Assembly: GCA_965249005.1 (NCBI GenBank)
Contig: CBDFLD010000023.1
Span: forward strand, 868,001 to 932,000
Direction of reading: 5' to 3'
DNA: 64,000 nucleotides
Source of the DNA: CBDFLD01 sp965249005
GTDB taxonomy: Bacteria; Acidobacteriota; UBA6911
The position numbers and the translations under genes are program-made. Positions 58,419 through 64,000 of the stretch are shown piece by piece; the stretch's first letter is position 1; each line of letters opens with the position of its first letter. The notes below the pieces were generated by a model that did no database searches, was not told the origin of the DNA, and worked only from the letters and a program-made list of their open reading frames with translations.

Positions 58419-59153
58419 CTAACTAACGCGCTTTAAAAACCCCGAAGGGGAGCATGTCAAAATGAACTTGTTTTTCGAATGGTCAACTCTGAAATTCTCG
58501 ACGTTTTCGAGAAATTGTTGAACTGCCGCCATCGGTCCTCGTCCCGAACCGACCTGACTGAACTCGTCCAAGTGAGTATCATTAACAATCAGATAGCCGG
58601 AAACCGACACGAAAGCAGAATAGAGTTGCAACTCTTCTAGCACATGCTCCTTGCTGTGAAGTGAATCGAGGATAACCAATACCTTTTTATCATGTCCAAC
58701 TTCCTGTGCAATCCTTTCAATCACTTCAGGGGCTGTGCTGCTGCCCGCTATGAATTCAATCTTGCTCAAGATCTTATTCTGCTTATGAGTTTCGACCGTC
58801 ATCTCCCATGGACGCGCCACGATATCCACGGTGATCACTTTTGCGGATGGATTCACGTTTTCCAGCACTGTCGCAAGAAACAGTGTCAGCCCGCCGAAAC
58901 GGGTACCTGTTTCTATGATTAGATCCGGTTTGAGCTCGTAAATGATTTCCTGATAGATCATCAAGTCCGTTGGATATTGCTGGATGGAAACGCCATACCA
59001 TTTGTTATCCCACTCTTGTGATTTGTTTTGTGATAAGTCCCGGACTCTATGAATTACCAAGGGATCGAAGGCCCCCCAGAGAAAAGCCGCCATGCCTAAC
59101 ATTATGGGAAGTACGATCAACCCAATAACTCCTCTTAGCTTCTTCAATTTCAT
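58419..59153 (-). CDS. CmcI-like (cephalosporin hydroxylase family) methyltransferase-fold protein, membrane-anchored
   Basis: This 244-residue protein has one N-terminal membrane helix (residues 8-29). It then has the Rossmann core of the CmcI family: NKWYGVSIQQYPTDLMIYQE, LIIETGTRFGGLTLFLATVL, AKVITVDI, IEFIAGSSTAPEV, VLVILDSLHSKEHVLEEL and YLIVNDTHLDEF. Despite the name, most members are AdoMet-dependent methyltransferases acting on glycans or antibiotics. The substrate is unknown. It may share a transcript with the weak lipoprotein candidate upstream. Confidence 0.85.
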   Translation of the reverse strand: MKLKKLRGVIGLIVLPIMLGMAAFLWGAFDPLVIHRVRDLSQNKSQEWDNKWYGVSIQQYPTDLMIYQEIIYELKPDLIIETGTRFGGLTLFLATVLENVNPSAKVITVDIVARPWEMTVETHKQNKILSKIEFIAGSSTAPEVIERIAQEVGHDKKVLVILDSLHSKEHVLEELQLYSAFVSVSGYLIVNDTHLDEFSQVGSGRGPMAAVQQFLENVENFRVDHSKNKFILTCSPSGFLKRVS

Positions 59154-59681
59154 GACTTCTCCTCTCAGTCTGCCTCTTCCCTATTCGGCCCGCCCAAAGC
59201 GACGCGTTAAGACCAAATGATCCCGGGGAGGAGAGCCAACACTATCCAGCTCAGAGGTCCGACCATTGACGGGAGAGGTCGATCGCGGCCGGTTTTCAGA
59301 ACAGCCAGGCCAAGCAGATAAAACCAGGAGAAGTCCAAACTGTTTTGGCGGAACTATGCGTTTCTGCCGCCAGAATTCCAGCAAGGGAATGTTATTGACG
59401 TACCAATACAACGATCGGATCCAACACTTCAGTGGCGCAGATGATCAGAGACCACGGGCGCATTTCCGGTCTCGCCAAATACAGGTGGCCTCAAACTTGT
59501 TTTCTAACTTTTTAGCTGGGGAAGTCCGGATCGTGTCGTGTCCAACTTCGCAAGGAACCAGCACCGTCCATGCCATCACGTGTATTCCGGTCATTGTGAG
59601 TACAGACGGTGTCCAGAAGGATCATGGCTCGTGAGTTAGTTCGCAGGGTTTCTCCTCGATCGCAGCGGAGTTGTGTGCACT
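59154..59681. other. Long intergenic gap around a possible lipoprotein
   Basis: Apart from the weak candidate at 59181-59411, this 528-base interval shows no convincing gene, hairpin terminator or repeat. A plus-strand frame at 59266-59634 has no coding features. Confidence 0.4.
59181..59411 (-). CDS. Possible small lipoprotein
   Basis: A 76-codon frame has a hydrophobic stretch ending in a cysteine (GLLLVLSAWPGCSENRP), which resembles a weak lipobox, followed by a short polar tail. It lies 27 bases upstream of the CmcI-like gene on the same strand. There is no homology support. Confidence 0.3.
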   Translation of the reverse strand: MYWYVNNIPLLEFWRQKRIVPPKQFGLLLVLSAWPGCSENRPRSTSPVNGRTSELDSVGSPPRDHLVLTRRFGRAE

Positions 59682-61193
59682 CTAGTGATAGAGCGGCTTC
59701 ACAGGCAAGGCGGTGAACTCTCCAATTCCTCCCAACTGCAAGGCCGTTACGGCCAGCAATGCATCAATCCCGACCACTCGGAGTGTCCCCTGAAACCCTT
59801 CAAAGTCGAAGGCTGGGTACAGCTGAAAGAGGAATTGAGCGATGTGACCGTAGGCGGGAATCTTGATGAACAGAATACCGTCGGAGCGCCTTCCCAGCGT
59901 ACTGTCCCAGAGTTCGAGGCGTACGTTGGCCTCTCTCCCGGTCATGTTTGTTGCCGCAAATCCAGTCGGGACATCGCCCACTCCGGGCATGGGAACCACG
60001 GGGAGATCAAAGCCGCCGGCAACCTGGCTGGCAGCGACGCCGGTCACACCCTGACCGGGGGAAAAGAACAGAACGTTGCCCGCAAGCAACAGACCCGACT
60101 CGGCCGATCCTCGAATCCACACGGAGCCAGACTGCAGGTTCCCGATCCCAGGAGTCGTGAAAACCAAGGTCTGGTTCTCAGGCATATTGCCGATGTTGAA
60201 GGTAGTGGCCGTCCCGAAGCCCTGCAAGCTGACAGCGAGAGGCCCTCCGCCGCCGTCGAGGAAACGCACGTTGGTGGAGAGAATCGGGATCTGGCTGGTC
60301 GCGGTAAGGACGAGGGACGAAATATTGCTGTCTCCGCTAGCAAACTGTGCAAACACAAGATGCGGAGCCACAGAACTGGCTGAGATATTACAGAGAAAAT
60401 GAACGATGTTGCTCATGAGCGCATCGGTCACCGGCAGGCCGGGATCCGAGGTGTTCTGATGGGTCAAGCGGCCGAGTGTGGAAAGAACATCTTGGTCCGA
60501 CAGAAAAAGAACGGCTCCGGATCCGGGAGCGAGGGCACCTCGGGGAATGAGCAGCATCGATGGACCGATCTTGGTGGCGGCCAGCAGTTGAGCCGTGTCC
60601 GGCCAGGCGGTGAAGTGGCTCGACGCGCCGGCTCCTGGAAACTGTGAGATCCGGCCGAACGGACCCGAGAATATCGGGTGATCCGGCACCACCACGCGAT
60701 GGGTGTCCGACCCTTGATCCGTTACGGTCACACCGAAAAGATCCGCGAGGCTGTGGCCGGTGTCGTCGTCGGTGACCACCAAACTCATGCCGTTGTTCAC
60801 CGCATTCAAGATTATTGTTCTCTCGGCGGCGCTGTAGCTGCCAGACGCCGTGTATCCGGTGATGAAGATGGTAGCCCCGCCGATGGTTCCGGCCGTGGCT
60901 GTCTGGACTCCTCCGCCGATGAGTACGGCGGAAGGGGAAACACCGCCCGGTCCGAAAAAGGCGGGATCGGTCAAATTGGCACGCGCCCTACTGAAGTCAC
61001 TTCCATCTACAAAGGAGCTGCCCGCCTCGACTCTCGCGCTGTTGAAACCAGTGCAAATGCATTGGGCAGAAAGATTTGGCAGCAGGATCCAAAGCGTGGA
61101 TGCAATCAGCAACAGCGGGACCGCGCGAGGGCCACGCCCAGGGACACAGCTCCGGACGATGGGTCGAAGGATGGATCGCATAAACTTCTCCAA
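59682..61193 (-). CDS. Secreted protein with beta-rich C-terminal module
   Basis: This 503-residue protein has a long N-region and a signal core (VPLLLIASTLWILLPNLSA). A first domain with VSPSAVLIGGGVQTATAGTI and MSLVVTDDDTGHSLADLFGV resembles gasdermin-unrelated, flavodoxin-like 'DUF' segments in secreted proteins. A beta-rich second half (SGSVWIRGSAESGLLLAGNV, NVRLELWDSTLGRR, GTLRVVGIDALLAVTALQ) is similar in style to the C-termini of the two giant secreted proteins at 41-47 kb. It is probably extracellular; no catalytic motif is evident. Confidence 0.65.
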   Translation of the reverse strand: MEKFMRSILRPIVRSCVPGRGPRAVPLLLIASTLWILLPNLSAQCICTGFNSARVEAGSSFVDGSDFSRARANLTDPAFFGPGGVSPSAVLIGGGVQTATAGTIGGATIFITGYTASGSYSAAERTIILNAVNNGMSLVVTDDDTGHSLADLFGVTVTDQGSDTHRVVVPDHPIFSGPFGRISQFPGAGASSHFTAWPDTAQLLAATKIGPSMLLIPRGALAPGSGAVLFLSDQDVLSTLGRLTHQNTSDPGLPVTDALMSNIVHFLCNISASSVAPHLVFAQFASGDSNISSLVLTATSQIPILSTNVRFLDGGGGPLAVSLQGFGTATTFNIGNMPENQTLVFTTPGIGNLQSGSVWIRGSAESGLLLAGNVLFFSPGQGVTGVAASQVAGGFDLPVVPMPGVGDVPTGFAATNMTGREANVRLELWDSTLGRRSDGILFIKIPAYGHIAQFLFQLYPAFDFEGFQGTLRVVGIDALLAVTALQLGGIGEFTALPVKPLYH

Positions 61194-61424
61194 CGGATAT
61201 ATCGCTAACGAGGATCAGCTCAGGGAACTGAAGCAAAGGGGGGAATTGCCCGGCCAGTGGCTTGCATCAATGAGATCCTGTTACAAGATCGGACCACTCG
61301 AGCCGCTGGAAAACAATATAGCAGAACAGTGATTCCCCAACAAGCCTGGGAGGGGACTGGGTACCCTGTTCCCAAACAGCAGTACCCGTGTACACTCCTA
61401 ATCTCGCCTCTAACGTAGATTGTG
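61194..61424. other. Intergenic gap between secreted protein and LysR gene
   Basis: About 230 bases; they hold the promoter side of the secreted-protein gene and the 3' flank of the lysR gene. No specific signal could be assigned. Confidence 0.3.
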
Positions 61425-62348
61425 TCAGTGACGGTTGTCACGACCAGGGGGTTTCTTCCCAAATTGATGTTTCATGCCGTCAAAGATTCGTAGCATTTCG
61501 CGGACCGTCCGCGGCACGTAGTCCGACTTCGCGAATACCCATCCCGTTTCCCTATAGAGCTTCGCTCCCGCGATCCTGTTGTAGGAAAAGTGGCGGCGGC
61601 GCACGTCCGTGGCAATCGCTGAGTAAGGGACAATCGTGATCCCGATACCGCTGGTCACCATGGCCTTCATGATCTCGACGTTTTCCGTCTCCATGGCAAT
61701 ATTGATCGGGATTTGATTTTCTTCGAAGAACTGGTCGAGGACCCTTCGCGTATTGGAGCCTCGTTCGAAAAGAATCATCGGATAGCGTGAAATATCCTCT
61801 GGATACGCAGATGTTTTCCGGGAAAGGGGGTGTTTTGGTGCCGTCACCACGACCATTTCTTCCTTCAGAACTGGCCTTACCTCCAGATCACGGGCCACGA
61901 TGGGGAGGGTAAGCAATCCTAGGTCTATTTGCTGGTTGCGGATTTGCCGGAGGATGTTCTCGGACGTTCCCGAAGTGACGCTGAGGTCTACTTGTTTGTA
62001 CCGGCTGCGAAATCTTTTCAGTAATTTGGGCAATATATAGATGCACACGGTCATCCCCCCCCCCAGCCGAATGCGACCACGATGGAGCTGATGGGTTTCC
62101 GAGATTTGCCAGACGACATCTTGCAGATCTCGAATCAGCCGGTTAGCCGACTTGAGCAACTCTTCGCCCGCCTGGGTCAGGGTGACCTTGCGTCCCCTAC
62201 GGTTGAGCAGTACCCCGCCAAGCTCCTCTTCCAGAAGCTTGATCTGGCGGCTGATCGCGGACTGCGAAACGTGCATCCGTTCGCCTGCGCGCGTAAAACT
62301 TCCCTCCAAGGCGACTGATTGAAACATTTCGAGCTGACGAATATGCAC
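61425..62348 (-). CDS. LysR-family transcriptional regulator
   Basis: This 307-residue regulator has an N-terminal winged helix (residues 1-60: IRQLEMFQSVALEGSFTRAG, HVSQSAISRQIKLLEEELGG) and a periplasmic-binding-like effector domain (LRLGGGMTVCIYILPKLLK, RNQQIDLGLLTLPI, GIGITIVPYSAI). The GTG at 62348 follows GGAG and gives the normal family length; the longer frame to 62516 crosses the 13-C tract. It is divergent from the RND operon at 62710 and probably controls it. A run of ten G in its coding strand (62055-62064) could slip. Confidence 0.9.
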   Translation of the reverse strand: MHIRQLEMFQSVALEGSFTRAGERMHVSQSAISRQIKLLEEELGGVLLNRRGRKVTLTQAGEELLKSANRLIRDLQDVVWQISETHQLHRGRIRLGGGMTVCIYILPKLLKRFRSRYKQVDLSVTSGTSENILRQIRNQQIDLGLLTLPIVARDLEVRPVLKEEMVVVTAPKHPLSRKTSAYPEDISRYPMILFERGSNTRRVLDQFFEENQIPINIAMETENVEIMKAMVTSGIGITIVPYSAIATDVRRRHFSYNRIAGAKLYRETGWVFAKSDYVPRTVREMLRIFDGMKHQFGKKPPGRDNRH

Positions 62349-62451
62349 CGTTCTCCCATTGGCGCGGCCAAGCGCCGAGTCGTGACCGAGGCGATGATAT
62401 AACAATAATGCATGAGTTTTAAATGTTGATTCGAATTTACTCATGACCCGA

Positions 62452-62464
62452 CCCCCCCCCCCCC
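62452..62464. repeat. 13-base C homopolymer in lysR-RND intergenic region
   Basis: An uninterrupted run of 13 C lies about 104 bases upstream of the lysR start and 246 bases upstream of the RND adaptor. Long homopolymers in divergent promoter regions can cause phase-variable spacing. Confidence 0.9.
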
Positions 62465-62709
62465 GCGTTCGCGCCATGTTTCCCGCAGGCTTCCTCGAAA
62501 CAAAGGCGACGGACAAGCGTAAGTTTAGGATGTTCTTTGGATTGCAGTTCGTCTAAGATGTTGTTAGATGGCGAGATGTCCTATGAAACCTACTGTTCCG
62601 TGGCGAGCGACCCATGAGCGAAAGCTACGGGGCGAGGAAGACTCTACCGCAACGCTGTCCTGACGAGACTCATCCGCATTCGCTCTTCGTCGCTACGAAG
62701 TTGACTCAT

Positions 62710-63948
62710 ATGAAAAAAGCCATTGTCTTGTTCGTTCTACTTCTATCGGTTGGCACCGTTGCTTTCCTGGCCTACGAGGCTTATCAGGCCAGCGCGGATT
62801 CTGGCGCCGGCATGACCGGCGGGGGGCGGCTGGGCATGGGCACCACGCAATCAGCGATGATTCCTCTCGTGAGTTCGTCCGTTGCGACCGAGGATACCCT
62901 CCAGGACAAGGTGCAATTGGTCGGCAGCCTGAAGCCTATTGCCCGCGTTCAGATCATGTCCAAGATTGCCGGCAGGGTCGAGGAAGTGATCGTAGACGTG
63001 GGAGACTCCGTGAGAGCCGGTCAGCTCGTTGCCAGGGTGGAGGACCGCGAGATTCTACAGGAAATCGAACAGGGGGAGGCTACCCTGGCGGTTGCGGCAG
63101 CGTCGATTCACCAAAGGGAAGCAGAGCTCGCCAACCTGACGCGACAGGTGGAAAGGTATCGGGAACTACACGAACAGGCCTTGATCTCTAAGCAGGATCT
63201 GGAAGATCTCATGACACGGGAGCAATCCGCCAAGGCATTGCTCGAGCTGAGCCGAGCACAATTGAGACAGGCCGAAGCGAACGTGAACCAGTTTCGAATA
63301 AGCCTCGACAACACTCGTAGCTACTCCCCTCTTGATGGATTCGTGGCCCAGAGGTTTCTTCACCCTGGAGCTTTGGTCACGGCGAACACACCGATTCTCG
63401 ATCTGGTGGATCTGCGAACCTTGAGAATGGTGATCAATGTGGTCGAACGCGATATTGTCCGGGTCCGACGTGGTGTGAAAGCAAATATTTTGGTAGATGC
63501 ATTCCCTGGTCGCGTTTTTTCCGGCAAGGTGCTGAGGGTTTCGCCGGTTCTGGACCCTGCCACCCGCACCGGGGAAGTCGAGATCCACGTTCCTAATTTG
63601 AATCTAGATCTTCGTGCCGAGATGTTCGCCCGGGTAACGCTAAACCTCGGCGATCAACAGAAGGGGATCTTGGTTCCCCGGGATGCCTTGGTCTACGAGG
63701 GTGATCAGAGCGGGGTCTTTGTCATCGAGCAAGGGGTAGCTCGATTTCGCCCCGTGGAGCTGGGATTGATGCTACAAACCACGGTCCAAGTCATTCGAGG
63801 TCTCCGGCCCGGGGAGGCGGTGGTCACGATGGGATCGTCGCTCCTGAAGGATGGAGACCAGGTAAGACTGAAAGAGGCCGCGCCCTCGGCGACCGAGGGA
63901 CGGAAGAGGGAAGGGCTGCTTCCACCGGTTGCCAGAACCGGAAGTTGA
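62710..63948 (+). CDS. RND efflux periplasmic adaptor (second system)
   Basis: This 412-residue membrane-fusion protein has an N-terminal membrane anchor (KAIVLFVLLLSVGTVAFLAY), a Gly-rich linker, a barrel-sandwich half (GSLKPIARVQIMSKIAGRVE) and a helical hairpin (residues about 130-220). The second half carries YSPLDGFVAQRFLHPGALV, and the beta-barrel has VLDPATRTGEVEIHV. The ATG at 62710 is chosen because it starts the membrane anchor; the frame is open upstream to 62614. It precedes an RND permease gene cut by the window edge and is divergent from a LysR regulator. Confidence 0.9.
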   Translation: MKKAIVLFVLLLSVGTVAFLAYEAYQASADSGAGMTGGGRLGMGTTQSAMIPLVSSSVATEDTLQDKVQLVGSLKPIARVQIMSKIAGRVEEVIVDVGDSVRAGQLVARVEDREILQEIEQGEATLAVAAASIHQREAELANLTRQVERYRELHEQALISKQDLEDLMTREQSAKALLELSRAQLRQAEANVNQFRISLDNTRSYSPLDGFVAQRFLHPGALVTANTPILDLVDLRTLRMVINVVERDIVRVRRGVKANILVDAFPGRVFSGKVLRVSPVLDPATRTGEVEIHVPNLNLDLRAEMFARVTLNLGDQQKGILVPRDALVYEGDQSGVFVIEQGVARFRPVELGLMLQTTVQVIRGLRPGEAVVTMGSSLLKDGDQVRLKEAAPSATEGRKREGLLPPVARTGS

Positions 63949-63966
63949 ATTTGCTAGGGTACTAAT

Positions 63967-64000
63967 ATGAGCCTATCCGGTGCCGCCATTGGTCGTCCCA
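63967..64000 (+). CDS. RND permease, N-terminal fragment (cut by window edge)
   Basis: An ATG 18 bases after the adaptor stop opens MSLSGAAIGRP, the typical start of an HAE/CusA-type RND permease, and runs off the right edge. Only 11 codons are visible, so the call relies on operon order. Confidence 0.6.
   Translation, partial: MSLSGAAIGRP

Noticed and set aside
1..64000. tRNA, rRNA or prophage genes
   Set aside because: No TPsiC-arm-like cloverleaf, rRNA signature, integrase or phage structural gene was recognised.

Overview
This window is a moderately GC-rich bacterial chromosome segment with frequent GTG and TTG starts. The gene content fits an Acidobacteriota-like or related deep Gram-negative lineage: an acidobacterial-type VWFA protein, large secreted nidogen-like/zincin-like proteins, RND efflux systems and an S9 peptidase. 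This assignment is an inference from gene families; no rRNA is present. No tRNA, rRNA or CRISPR array was seen.

Layout. 1-7.7 kb: a partial DUF3810 membrane protein, a DksA/TraR zinc-finger regulator with a tandemly duplicated 3' tail, a PduO-type cobalamin adenosyltransferase, a zinc-ribbon protein, a secreted VWFA protein, an MBL-fold hydrolase, a membrane protein and two FtsX/MacB-type permeases without an ATPase. 7.9-14.3 kb: a small protein, then a complete RND permease-adaptor-TolC efflux operon. 14.3-16.1 kb: a dispersed repeat and an IS110-family insertion with a long non-coding region 3' of its transposase. 16.2-21.4 kb: TrmL, an LLM-class oxidoreductase, an alpha/beta hydrolase, a degenerate MBL protein and ThiC, followed by a second copy of the dispersed repeat. 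21.9-28.5 kb: a PilZ protein, a 1265-residue receiver/PAS/coiled-coil protein whose histidine-kinase core has lost catalytic residues, and an ArnT-like glycosyltransferase. 28.7-34.7 kb: an S9 peptidase converging on DsbD, then a group II intron inserted behind strong hairpins upstream of dsbD. 34.7-41 kb: a frameshifted HIT/GalT-like gene, a tight OsmC-like / acyl-CoA-dehydrogenase-like / PhnD-like / MetE-like operon, thioredoxin and a TetR regulator. 41-47.5 kb: two paralogous secreted proteins of about 1050 residues. 47.8-49.1 kb: a DAHP synthase behind a complete-looking phenylalanine attenuator (promoter, Phe-rich leader peptide, competing hairpins). 49-64 kb: a ferredoxin, a DinB-like protein, a medium-chain dehydrogenase, a Ca2+/Na+ antiporter, a type III polyketide synthase with an isoprenylcysteine-methyltransferase-like partner, an FAD oxidoreductase, an endonuclease/phosphatase-fold protein, a CmcI-like methyltransferase-fold protein, another secreted protein, and a LysR regulator divergent from a second RND efflux operon that runs off the right edge.

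The strongest candidates for new biology are the Phe attenuator of the DAHP synthase gene, the pseudokinase next to PilZ, the unusual four-gene OsmC/ACAD/PhnD/MetE operon, a TetR operator apparently shared between tetR and trxA, an RND pump lacking canonical proton-relay residues, and repeated short tandem duplications at the 3' ends of genes.
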